A DNA stretch of 64,000 bases, from NCBI RefSeq assembly GCF_026013565.1, contig NZ_JAPDOB010000002.1, positions 1,166,726 through 1,230,725 on the forward strand. The letters are read 5' to 3'. The DNA is from Sphingomonas arvum (GTDB lineage: Bacteria; Pseudomonadota; Alphaproteobacteria; Sphingomonadales; Sphingomonadaceae). Under the pieces are notes generated by a model. It did not search any database, had not been told where the DNA came from, and was given only the letters and a program-made list of their open reading frames with translations. Below are positions 27,576 through 35,936 of this stretch, piece after piece. The position numbers and the translations under genes were made by a program. Position 1 is the stretch's first letter, and every line of letters begins with the position of its first letter.

Positions 27576-29336
27576 TCAGGCGGGCCTGGGCGTGCCGCCT
27601 TCAAGCTGCGCCAGCCGCGCCGCCATGGCCTCTAATTGCTGCTGCAGCACGGACTCGCGCGAGTGCCGGCTGCGGGCGACCCGCAGGGCATCGGCGAGGT
27701 TCGGCACCAGCTCTCGCACGGCCTTTAGCTCCTGCGTATTGTAGCGGTTGCCGTCCGAGCGGCGGCCGAGCAGCAGCCGCCCGACCGGGCCTTCCTCGTC
27801 CTCCAGCAGCAAGCGATCATGCACTCGGCGGTCGGTCGGTGAATGCATGCCGCGCGCCGCAACCATCACCGGTCCGCTTGGCAGGTCGAGCACAATCCCC
27901 GCAACGAGCGGATGCATTGCCTCGTCGACGATGCCCAGCGCCCGTGTGGCCACCTCCTCCGGCGTTTCGGTCAGACCCCAATTCTTCAGGCGCTCGGCGG
28001 CGCTGCGGACCCGATCAAGCGGGCCGCCGAACTTGCGGCGGGTCCAGCCGAGCACTGCGGATTGGGTGGGGGCAAACACGCCCGCGGCGATCATCGCGCT
28101 GATAGCCGTCGCGCCTGCCTCGCTTTCCCGGCCCATGACTTCCGATACGACCAGCTTCACCAGGTCCGCGCTGGCGGCCCAGACTACGCCAACGATCAGA
28201 GTGACCACGGCATAAGCGGCCGAGCGGGTGATCACCGTGTCCGCTTCCCACAGCCGGAACTGGGTAAGTGCGATCAGCAGTCCGAACGGGATTGCCGCCA
28301 TACCGAGCGAAAAGAACACCAAGGTCGCAAGATTGAACAGCGGATTCCTGAGCGCGGGGTCGTCTGGGATGGCAGCAGCCATCAGGAAGGCGACGAGCAG
28401 CAGGACGAACCCGGCGGCGAAGCCGAACGCCGCCCACTTGATCTGCTGTCGCTCGATGCCAGGAGTAAGCCGGCGGTAACGGGTCACCTGGCCGCCGAGC
28501 ATCGCCAGCAGGGCGACCAGGGCGACGACCACCTGCACGGTTTCGTTCACATCTGGCAGGCTGGCGAAGATCACTAGGGGCACCGCCGCGTAAATCATCC
28601 AGCGCATGGCGCGCGGAACGAAGATGCCGTCCGGGAACAGCGCAAGGGCGACCAGCAGAAGGTAGAACCAAGTGCTGGCGAGCACGTCCTCGGCCCAGCC
28701 CACGCCGGTCCAAAGCCAGAGCTGCACCGGTGGGTCGATCGACGCCGCCATCAGCGCGAAGACCAGCGCGAACAACATGGCGACAGGGTCTTCCGGTCGG
28801 CGAAGCGCCAGCAACGAACTGCACAGCAGCAGCACGGCGCAGGCGAGCAGCGCGAAGCCGAGCCGGGTCGCCACCCGCAGGTCGCGGGCGTGCGCGTCCG
28901 CCGGGGACAGTTTCGCAGGGTGGCGGAGGCGGACGGACCGGAACTGTCGGCCTTCGGGTGATTGAAGCAGAAGCGAGATGGTCGGGCCAGGCGCCTGCGC
29001 CAGCCGATGGGCCACGTCGGCGATCAGGTCGCCCCGCTCGACCGTCCGGCCGTTGATTGCCAAGATGCGGTATTGCCGGCTGCTGCCACTGCCGTTGGCT
29101 GTCGCCTGGCTGACCAGCACGGATGCATCGTCCTGAACCTGCGCGCTTAGCCCGAACGCCGCGAAGGTGGGCGAGTAGGAGTAGGTCGCGCGCAGCGAAT
29201 GGGCGGTCGCCAGCACGACGACCACCAGCGCAAAGCCGAACAGCAGTGCCCAGACGAGCCGCAGCAACCGGGCGTAGCGCTCCGGAATGGCCCGAAGACG
29301 TGCAGGCGGTCGCAAGGCGGTAGTCAAACTGTGCAC
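27576..29336 (-). CDS. Multi-pass sensor-like membrane protein without a kinase domain
   Basis: The 586-residue protein has one helix (about 27-47), a PDZ-like extracytoplasmic domain (about 60-145, with RILAINGRTVERGDLIADV), a cluster of about six to seven helices (about 157-400) and a cytosolic GAF-like region (about 430-560) ending in a short coiled coil. The layout resembles the input part of ComP-type histidine kinases, but no HisKA or ATPase motif follows; the protein ends at GGTPRPA. It may pass its signal to a separate partner. The start is GTG at 29336. No function is assigned. Confidence 0.65.
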   Translation of the reverse strand: MHSLTTALRPPARLRAIPERYARLLRLVWALLFGFALVVVVLATAHSLRATYSYSPTFAAFGLSAQVQDDASVLVSQATANGSGSSRQYRILAINGRTVERGDLIADVAHRLAQAPGPTISLLLQSPEGRQFRSVRLRHPAKLSPADAHARDLRVATRLGFALLACAVLLLCSSLLALRRPEDPVAMLFALVFALMAASIDPPVQLWLWTGVGWAEDVLASTWFYLLLVALALFPDGIFVPRAMRWMIYAAVPLVIFASLPDVNETVQVVVALVALLAMLGGQVTRYRRLTPGIERQQIKWAAFGFAAGFVLLLVAFLMAAAIPDDPALRNPLFNLATLVFFSLGMAAIPFGLLIALTQFRLWEADTVITRSAAYAVVTLIVGVVWAASADLVKLVVSEVMGRESEAGATAISAMIAAGVFAPTQSAVLGWTRRKFGGPLDRVRSAAERLKNWGLTETPEEVATRALGIVDEAMHPLVAGIVLDLPSGPVMVAARGMHSPTDRRVHDRLLLEDEEGPVGRLLLGRRSDGNRYNTQELKAVRELVPNLADALRVARSRHSRESVLQQQLEAMAARLAQLEGGTPRPA

Positions 29337-29490
29337 TCGGGCCCCCGACTGAGTCGCGCAGACAGGAATAGCAGGAAGTTAACCGCAGGGCATTTCCCTG
29401 TTTTTGCCGGTCCTGCGCGGCTTGCATTGCGCCCTAGCCCCGTTACGCTTGCCGCCGCTCGGTCAACCTGCTGACGATGTTGGGGGAAAG

Positions 29491-30996
29491 ATGGTTCGGT
29501 GGAAGAAGTGGGGCCTGCTTGCCGGCGCTCTGTGCGGCGCTCAGCCGGCCAGTGCCGAGTGGGTCGAGGCGAGCAGCGATCACTTCCTTGTCTACGGCGA
29601 CCTGAAGCCAGCCGAAGCGTCTGAGTTCGCCGAACAACTCGAGCGGGTCGACAAGCTGCTACGGGCCGTGACCAACACACCCGACAGCGCCGCGGAACGC
29701 GCCAACAAGGTAACAGTCTACTTTGTGTCCGACCTGGGCACCGTCGAGCGGCTGGCCGGCCGGGATGACGTTGCCGGATTCTACAAGCCAGGGGCGCAGG
29801 GCGCCCTCGCGGTTACGCCCCGGAGTATGGGTACGGTCTCCGAATACATGCGGCCACAGCAGGTCCTGTTCCACGAATACTTCCACGCGATTCTGCTTGG
29901 TGGAGCAAAGGTCGCTTATCCATTGTGGGTCAGCGAAGGGCTGGCCGAGTTCTTCGGAACCGTCGAGCCCCGCCCGGATGGCAGCCTTCTTCTTGGCGGC
30001 TTGCCGCAAAGCCGCGGCTTTGCCCTTGCCGAGCAAAATCAGATGAGCGCGGAGGAACTGCTCACGGCCGACAAACGCCGGCTTGGCGGCACGGACCAGG
30101 ATCATCTTTATGCGCGCGGCTGGGCGATGGTGCACATGCTGATGCTCAACAAGGCACGCGCTGGCCAGCTGGACACGTACATGCGTCTGATCGGTGATGG
30201 AGCGCCGAGCCTGGACGCCGGCAAGCGGGCGTTCGGTGACTTAGGTAAGCTCGATAGTGACCTCCGGGTACACCTGCGCTCGCGCAAGTTCCCGAGCATC
30301 GCGGTGCCAGCGGCAAAGGTCAGTGGCGGCAAGGCGACCGTCCGTACGCTGTCTGCCTGCCAGGCAAAGATCATGCCCGTGCGGGTGCGCTCTGCGGTCG
30401 GCGTGAATGAGCAGACCGCTGCGAAGGTGGCTCAGCAGGCGCGCACGGCCGCGGCCGGATGCGAGAACGATGGCTTCGTCCAGCGCGCACTCGCCGAGAC
30501 TGAGTATGACGCCAAGAACAATGCGGCGGCCGCAGCCGCTGCAGAGCGCGCACTCGCACTTGATCCGAACAACATGATGGCACTGGTCTATCGCGGGCGG
30601 GTTTACGCCCGGGCTGGCGACTGGGCGAACGCGCGCAAGTTCTTCGTCCGTGCGAACCGCGTAAACCCGGACTACGCTCTGCCGCTGGTGCTCTACCACG
30701 ATAGCTTCACTGCGGCGGGCCAGACCCCGAGCAAGGCGGCTCAGGACGGCTTGCTCCGCGCGCTGGTGCTGGTTCCGCAGGATGAGGCAGTCAGGACCCG
30801 GGTTATCGTTGCCGCCATCCGCCAAGGTGACATGGCAACTGCGCGCAGTGCACTAGTGACGCTCGCCGCCGCGCCGCACGCCAAGCCAGACGCGCCCGCT
30901 GCCAAGATCCTCGGGATGATCGACCAGAACCAGGACAAGGCGACGATCCTGGCGGCGATCGACAAGACCAACTGGAAGGATGCCATTGCGTTCTGA
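29491..30996 (+). CDS. Secreted gluzincin-like protein with TPR repeats
   Basis: A signal peptide is seen at the N-terminus (WKKWGLLAGALCGAQPASAEW). The 501-residue product then has a metallopeptidase-like domain with HEYFH (H128, E129, H132) and WVSEGLAEFF, where E149 would be the third zinc ligand, as in gluzincins (DUF1570-like). The C-terminal 200 residues hold TPR-like helices (NAAAAAAAERALALDPNNMM). It is probably periplasmic. The ATG at 29491 has GGGGGAAAG upstream. Peptidase activity is inferred from the motif. Confidence 0.75.
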   Translation: MVRWKKWGLLAGALCGAQPASAEWVEASSDHFLVYGDLKPAEASEFAEQLERVDKLLRAVTNTPDSAAERANKVTVYFVSDLGTVERLAGRDDVAGFYKPGAQGALAVTPRSMGTVSEYMRPQQVLFHEYFHAILLGGAKVAYPLWVSEGLAEFFGTVEPRPDGSLLLGGLPQSRGFALAEQNQMSAEELLTADKRRLGGTDQDHLYARGWAMVHMLMLNKARAGQLDTYMRLIGDGAPSLDAGKRAFGDLGKLDSDLRVHLRSRKFPSIAVPAAKVSGGKATVRTLSACQAKIMPVRVRSAVGVNEQTAAKVAQQARTAAAGCENDGFVQRALAETEYDAKNNAAAAAAAERALALDPNNMMALVYRGRVYARAGDWANARKFFVRANRVNPDYALPLVLYHDSFTAAGQTPSKAAQDGLLRALVLVPQDEAVRTRVIVAAIRQGDMATARSALVTLAAAPHAKPDAPAAKILGMIDQNQDKATILAAIDKTNWKDAIAF

Positions 30997-31002
30997 ATGG
31001 AG

Positions 31003-31024
31003 AGGGCTCGTTTCCACGAGCCCT
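31003..31024. terminator. Terminator between the TPR protein gene and hemA
   Basis: Perfect 9-bp stem AGGGCTCGT/ACGAGCCCT with a TTCC loop, between convergent genes. Confidence 0.65.
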
Positions 31025-31034
31025 TCCGAACGGC

Positions 31035-32246
31035 TCAGGCCGCGGCCTTCAGCTCCAGCCTGTCCCAGATCTCGACCAGTGCACCGACCAGCTCGTCCTG
31101 CTTGTCCTCGCTGTGCCACGGACCTGGCGTGAAACGCAGGCGCTCGGTCCCGCGTGGGACCGTGGGGTAGTTGATCGGTTGAACGTAAAGGCCGTACTCG
31201 GCGAGCAGCACATCACTGATCCGCTTGGCCTTGACCGGGCAGCCGACCAGCAGCGGGACGATGTGGGTGACGCTTTCCATCACCGGCAGGCCCGCGTCGG
31301 CGAACTTGCGCTTGAGCATGGCGGCGGCATCCTGCTGGGCGTCGCGCTCCATGGCCGAGGCCTTGAGGTGGCGGACGCTGGCTAGGGCGCCAGCGACGAG
31401 GACCGGCGACAGTGACGTGGTGAAGATGAAGCCGGGCGCATAGCTGCGGATGCAATCGACGATGTTGCGGTCGGCGGCGATGTAGCCGCCCATCACGCCA
31501 AAGGCCTTGCCAAGCGTGCCCTCGATGATGGTGACCCGGTCGGCGACCGCGTCGCGCTCCGAGATGCCGCCACCATGCTCCCCGTACATGCCCACCGCAT
31601 GGACCTCGTCGAGGTAGGTGAGGGCGCCGTAGCGGTCGGCAAGGTCACAGATGGCGGCGATCGGAGCGACGTCGCCGTCCATCGAGTAGACGCTTTCAAA
31701 GGCGATCAGCTTGGGCGTGCCAGGCTCTTCGCCCTCGAGCAGTTCCTCAAGGTGCGCCAGGTCGTTGTGGCGGAAGACGCGCTTTTCGCAACCCGAGTTC
31801 TTGATCCCGGCTATCATGGAGGCGTGATTGAGCTCGTCCGAGAAGATCACGCAGCCGGGCAGCAGCTTGCCGAGAGTCGACAAGGCCGCCTCATTCGAGA
31901 CATAGCCGCTGGTGAACAGCAGCGCCGCTTCCTTGCCATGAAGCGAGGCGAGCTCCGCCTCCAGCTCGACATGGTAATGAGTGTTGCCGCCAATGTTGCG
32001 GGTGCCGCCCGAGCCGGCGCCCACATCGTGCAGCGCTTCCTCCATGGCGGTCAGCACGGCCGGATGCTGGCCCATGCCAAGGTAGTCGTTGGAGCACCAA
32101 ACGGTGATCGGCTTGGGGCCGTTGCCCCCAAAGCACTGCGCGTCCGGGTACTTGCCGCGGGTGCGCAGGATGTCGATGAACACCCGATAGCGGCCCTCGT
32201 CGTGCAACCGATCGATCGCGGCCTGGAAGATATGCTTGTAATCCAA
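31035..32246 (-). CDS. hemA: 5-aminolevulinate synthase
   Basis: ALAS condenses glycine with succinyl-CoA to 5-aminolevulinate, the first step of heme synthesis in alphaproteobacteria (Shemin pathway). The 403-residue protein has the PLP lysine K247 in [14 protein letters not shown], and the [11 protein letters not shown] glycine-rich and [12 protein letters not shown] segments. The start codon appears to be TTG. Its presence is a marker of the class. It uses glycine, linking it to the GlyA/Gcv pool. Confidence 0.97.
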   Translation of the reverse strand: MDYKHIFQAAIDRLHDEGRYRVFIDILRTRGKYPDAQCFGGNGPKPITVWCSNDYLGMGQHPAVLTAMEEALHDVGAGSGGTRNIGGNTHYHVELEAELASLHGKEAALLFTSGYVSNEAALSTLGKLLPGCVIFSDELNHASMIAGIKNSGCEKRVFRHNDLAHLEELLEGEEPGTPKLIAFESVYSMDGDVAPIAAICDLADRYGALTYLDEVHAVGMYGEHGGGISERDAVADRVTIIEGTLGKAFGVMGGYIAADRNIVDCIRSYAPGFIFTTSLSPVLVAGALASVRHLKASAMERDAQQDAAAMLKRKFADAGLPVMESVTHIVPLLVGCPVKAKRISDVLLAEYGLYVQPINYPTVPRGTERLRFTPGPWHSEDKQDELVGALVEIWDRLELKAAA

Positions 32247-32309
32247 GTGCCTGTGCCTCGCCTACCCGCTGGGCCCATTACCCGTATAGCGCGGCTTTTG
32301 CCAGACGGG

Positions 32310-33092
32310 TCAGAGCCGCTCGATCCGGGAAAGTCCGTAATCCCCCAGCGCCGCCTGCAGCGGCAGCGATGGAGGATTGCCGGTGAAGACTGCGATACCG
32401 CCGGATGGCTGAACCGGCCATGGCTGGCGGGAGGTAAGATGGGCGATACGGCGGGCTATTCCGGCGGCGCCATCCACTTGGGCGGCATGGGGGAGGGCCG
32501 CGCGCAGCTCTTCGCCGAGCAGTGGGAAGTGGGTGCAGGCGAGCACGACCATGTCCATGTCCCGCCGCTCGGCAAGAGGCTGGACGGCGGCGGAGATTGC
32601 GGCGGGATCGATCCGCTCGCCAGCGATCTTGGCCTCGCCCAGCCGCACCAGTTCGGCTGAGCCGTGCCGCAGTACCTCACAGTCGGCCGCGAAGCGGGCG
32701 GAAAGGTCGTCGACGTACGGCTGGCGCACCGTGGCTTCGGTGCCGAGGACGCCGATAACCCGGGTACGGCTTTGCTCGGCCGCCGGCTTGATCGCGGGCA
32801 CGGTGCCAACCACCGGCAGGTCCAGCGCGGCGCGGACGTGGGCAAGCGCGATGGTGGAGGCCGTGTTGCAGGCGATCACGACAAGGCGTGGATGGTAGCG
32901 CTCGACCAGCCGGCCGAGCAGGGCTGGAACCCGCGCCGCAAGCTCCGCTTCCGGCTTCGTGCCGTACGGGAATCCGGCACTGTCGGCAGCATAGACGATT
33001 GACGCCGTCGGCAGCTGGCGACGGGCATCTGCGAGGACAGATAGGCCCCCCACACCGGAATCGAAAAACAAAATTGGGGCATCGGCCGTCAT
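32310..33092 (-). CDS. murI: Glutamate racemase
   Basis: MurI makes D-glutamate for peptidoglycan. The 260-residue protein has the opening FFDSGVGGLSV and both catalytic cysteines: C75 in IACNTAS and C186 in LACTHFPLL. The ATG at 33092 gives the family start. It lies between hemA (same strand) and the divergent plsY. Confidence 0.95.
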   Translation of the reverse strand: MTADAPILFFDSGVGGLSVLADARRQLPTASIVYAADSAGFPYGTKPEAELAARVPALLGRLVERYHPRLVVIACNTASTIALAHVRAALDLPVVGTVPAIKPAAEQSRTRVIGVLGTEATVRQPYVDDLSARFAADCEVLRHGSAELVRLGEAKIAGERIDPAAISAAVQPLAERRDMDMVVLACTHFPLLGEELRAALPHAAQVDGAAGIARRIAHLTSRQPWPVQPSGGIAVFTGNPPSLPLQAALGDYGLSRIERL

Positions 33093-33163
33093 GACGCAGC
33101 AATGGCTGCGCGGTCGCCATCCGGCAAGATTGCGAAGGACGCGTGGTCTGCTACCAACCCGCA

Positions 33164-33763
33164 ATGCCTGCCTACCTGCAGCCAGGATTGCTGGCCTTCG
33201 CCCTTGGCTACCTGCTTGGCGCCATTCCGTTCGGCCTGGTACTGACGCGGCTGGCGGGCAAGGGCGACATCAGGGCCGTCGGTTCCGGTAACATCGGCGC
33301 CACCAACGTCCTCCGCACCGGGTCGAAGGGGCTGGCTGCGGCGACCCTGCTGCTCGATGCGCTGAAGGGCGCGGCGGCGGTGTGGATCGCCGCCAGCCTG
33401 TGGCCGGACGGCGGCCGGTTCGCGGCGGCCGGCGCGCTGATCGGTCATCTCTATCCCGTGTGGCTGCGCTTTCGTGGTGGCAAGGGCGTCGCGACCCTGC
33501 TTGGAGTGCTGCTGCCCTTGCTGCCGGTCGCGGCCGCCATCTACGCCGCGATTTGGATCGCCATGCTGCTGGTTATCCGAGTCAGCTCGGTTGCAGGGAT
33601 GGCCGCGGCGGTGAGCGCGCCGGTGATCGCGGCGGTCACCGGTCGCTCGGAGCTGGTGCCGATGCTGGCCGTGTTCGCAGTGCTGGTCATCTGGAAGCAC
33701 AAGGAGAATCTAGCCCGGCTGCGCGCGGGAACGGAGCCGCGGGTCGGACGGACCGCACGTTGA
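33164..33763 (+). CDS. plsY: Glycerol-3-phosphate acyltransferase PlsY
   Basis: PlsY transfers an acyl group from acyl-phosphate to glycerol-3-phosphate, the first step of phospholipid synthesis, in the inner membrane. The 199-residue protein has about five helices and the motifs GSGNIGATNVLRTG, RFRGGKGVAT and WKHKENLARL. The ATG at 33164 is preferred; one at 33143 would add seven atypical residues. dprA starts inside its stop codon region (TTGA). Confidence 0.95.
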   Translation: MPAYLQPGLLAFALGYLLGAIPFGLVLTRLAGKGDIRAVGSGNIGATNVLRTGSKGLAAATLLLDALKGAAAVWIAASLWPDGGRFAAAGALIGHLYPVWLRFRGGKGVATLLGVLLPLLPVAAAIYAAIWIAMLLVIRVSSVAGMAAAVSAPVIAAVTGRSELVPMLAVFAVLVIWKHKENLARLRAGTEPRVGRTAR

Positions 33764-34845
33764 GCGAGGACCTGCTCGCCCGCCTCCGGCTAATCCGCAC
33801 GCCGAGCATCGGGCCGATTACCTACCGCCAGCTGATCGGCCGCTTCGGCAGCGCCGCGGCGGCGCTGGCCGCCGTTCCCGACCTTGCGGCACGAGGCGGC
33901 GGGCGGGCTCCCATCGTCTTCACGGAGGCGGCTGCCCTTCGAGAGGTAGAGCGGGTGGAGCAGCTAGGCGCCCGCTATGTCCTTGCAGGCCAAGGGCTCT
34001 ACCCGCGCGCCCTTGCCGAGGTGGATGGCGCACCCCCCATTCTGATTGCGCGCGGGGATCTTAGCCTGCTCGATCGCTCGCTGGTAGCCATCGTTGGCGC
34101 CCGGAATGCCAGTGCCGCCGCGTGCCGCTTCGCCCGCACGCTGGCGCACGACCTTGCCCGCGAGGACGTGGTAGTGGTCTCAGGCCTCGCTCGAGGGATC
34201 GACGCCGCGGCCCATGTCGGCGCGCTCGATGGCGGGACCATCGGGGTGATTGCAGGTGGGATTGACGTCTTCTACCCGCCCGAAAACGAGGAGCTACAGC
34301 GCGAAATGGGCGAGCGTGGGCTAGTGCTGGCGGAAATGCCGCCGGGCACCGAGCCGCGCGCCCGTCACTTTCCCCACCGCAACCGCATCATCGCTGGCCT
34401 CAGCGCCGGAACGGTGGTGGTCGAGGCCGCGCCGCGTTCCGGCTCGCTGATCACCGCCCGCCTGGCCGCCGAGATGGGGCGGGAGGTGATGGCGGTACCA
34501 GGCAGTCCGCTCGATCCCCGAGCGCAGGGCTGCAACGGCCTGATCCGCGATGGCGCAACCTTGGTACAGAATGCCGCGGAGGTGCTGGAGGCAGTGCGGC
34601 CAGGCATAAGCCGCGTGCGCGCACCCGCCCAGCCGTTCACCGCAGCCGTGCCAGTGTCCGAACCGGAGCCCGATGAGCGGGCGCGGGTCGAGGAGCTGCT
34701 CGGGCCATCGCCTGCGCCGGTGGACGACGTGGTGCGAATGTCGGGCCTGGCCAGCGGCGCGGTGCAGCTGATCCTGCTCGAACTCGATCTAGCCGGTCGG
34801 CTGGACCGCCACGCGGGCGGCAAGGTCAGCCTGCGGACGGCATGA
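33760..34845 (+). CDS. dprA: DNA-processing protein DprA
   Basis: DprA loads RecA on incoming single-stranded DNA in natural transformation. The 361-residue protein has the N-terminal helix-hairpin region, the Rossmann-like core with VAIVGARNASAAACRFA, VVSGLARGIDAAAH and PHRNRIIAGLSAG, and a C-terminal winged-helix DprA3-like domain. The start is TTG at 33760, overlapping plsY by 4 bases. plsY-dprA-topA is a frequent alphaproteobacterial order; here a PAP2 gene intervenes before topA. Confidence 0.94.
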   Translation: MSEDLLARLRLIRTPSIGPITYRQLIGRFGSAAAALAAVPDLAARGGGRAPIVFTEAAALREVERVEQLGARYVLAGQGLYPRALAEVDGAPPILIARGDLSLLDRSLVAIVGARNASAAACRFARTLAHDLAREDVVVVSGLARGIDAAAHVGALDGGTIGVIAGGIDVFYPPENEELQREMGERGLVLAEMPPGTEPRARHFPHRNRIIAGLSAGTVVVEAAPRSGSLITARLAAEMGREVMAVPGSPLDPRAQGCNGLIRDGATLVQNAAEVLEAVRPGISRVRAPAQPFTAAVPVSEPEPDERARVEELLGPSPAPVDDVVRMSGLASGAVQLILLELDLAGRLDRHAGGKVSLRTA

Positions 34846-34905
34846 TCGACGTGCCCGAACGCGGCGGGGGAACTCTGCCTTAACTCCCTCCGTGCGACAG
34901 CAGTC

Positions 34906-35883
34906 ATGATGACAAGCACTGTGCAAGGCGCCGATCGGGTGGATGACGCGGTGCGCTTCTACCGCCGAGCGACCCGCACCCTTGCGCTCGTCAGCCTTGG
35001 CTTAGCGCTCACGATGATTGCCACCTCCGACGTCCGCCTCCAAATAAGCGCCGGCTCCTCGATGCTCGCCACGACGGTTCTGGCCATGGTGATCGGGGTG
35101 GTGCCGTTGCCGATCGGCGACCGCATGAAGGACGCCGGTGCGGCACTCGGGGACATCTGGTTGGGTGGTCTGGCATGCGGCTTCATCAGCCTGCTGGGTC
35201 TACGATGGCACCTGCCGCTCGCCGATGCTGCCTTGCTGCAGGCCGATCGTTCCATCGGCTTAGATAGTGCAAGTTACGCAGAGTGGATCGGTCATCGGCC
35301 GAGCGGCTTCCAGATGGGAATAACCGGTGCGTACAACCTCACAACACCGATCCTGTTTGTCAGCATGGCGGCTGCCGCATTGCTTGGTCGACGGGTGGTG
35401 CTGTGGCGCGCCGCTTGCAGCTTCATGGGCTCATTGCTGACCGTCTGCGTGATCTCGGTCATGACGCCGGCAAAGGGTATCGGCGTCTGGGTGAGTTCGG
35501 AGACGCTCGCCCTGCTCCCTCCGGGTGCAATGACGTATTTCTGGCCAAGTTTCGAGCAGTTCTACAGGGCAGCAACGCCGGTCCTGTCGTTCGATGCCAT
35601 CGACGGCGTGGTCTCCTTTCCGTCGTTCCACGTGATCATGGGGCTGATCGGCGTTGGGTTGTGGCGCGATCGGCCAGTGACGTTTGCGCTGGCGTCCGGA
35701 TGGTTTGGCCTGATGTTGATGGCCACCATTCCACTCGGCGGACACTATGCGGTCGACCTGCTCGGCGGCGCTCTGATCTGGGCGGGCTGGCACCTTGGGC
35801 TGCCTAGACTGTTGCGCTTGGACCTGAGTTCGCCCGCCTGGCGGAGCGGACGAACAGTGGAGGGAGCGGTTTTGGCCGCTTGA
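34906..35883 (+). CDS. PAP2-superfamily membrane enzyme (Aur1/Ipt1-like)
   Basis: The 325-residue protein has about eight hydrophobic segments. Near the C-terminus, VVSFPSFHVIMG and PLGGHYAVDLLGG carry the two histidine motifs of the Aur1-like PAP2 branch, which includes inositolphosphotransferases and related lipid head-group enzymes. The actual reaction is unknown. Two adjacent ATGs (34906, 34909) are possible starts, without a clear ribosome site. It interrupts the usual dprA-topA adjacency. Confidence 0.75.
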   Translation: MMTSTVQGADRVDDAVRFYRRATRTLALVSLGLALTMIATSDVRLQISAGSSMLATTVLAMVIGVVPLPIGDRMKDAGAALGDIWLGGLACGFISLLGLRWHLPLADAALLQADRSIGLDSASYAEWIGHRPSGFQMGITGAYNLTTPILFVSMAAAALLGRRVVLWRAACSFMGSLLTVCVISVMTPAKGIGVWVSSETLALLPPGAMTYFWPSFEQFYRAATPVLSFDAIDGVVSFPSFHVIMGLIGVGLWRDRPVTFALASGWFGLMLMATIPLGGHYAVDLLGGALIWAGWHLGLPRLLRLDLSSPAWRSGRTVEGAVLAA

Positions 35884-35911
35884 CGGACCCGGGCGACACT
35901 CCCCACCCTCG

Positions 35912-35923
35912 TACGCATGCGTA
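35912..35923. promoter_or_regulatory. 12-bp palindrome before topA
   Basis: TACGCATGCGTA is a perfect inverted repeat, 13 bases before the topA start. It could be an operator; no known regulator is assigned. TTGACG at 35880 might be a -35 but no AT-rich -10 follows. Confidence 0.25.
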
Positions 35924-35936
35924 AGGGACAGAACTC

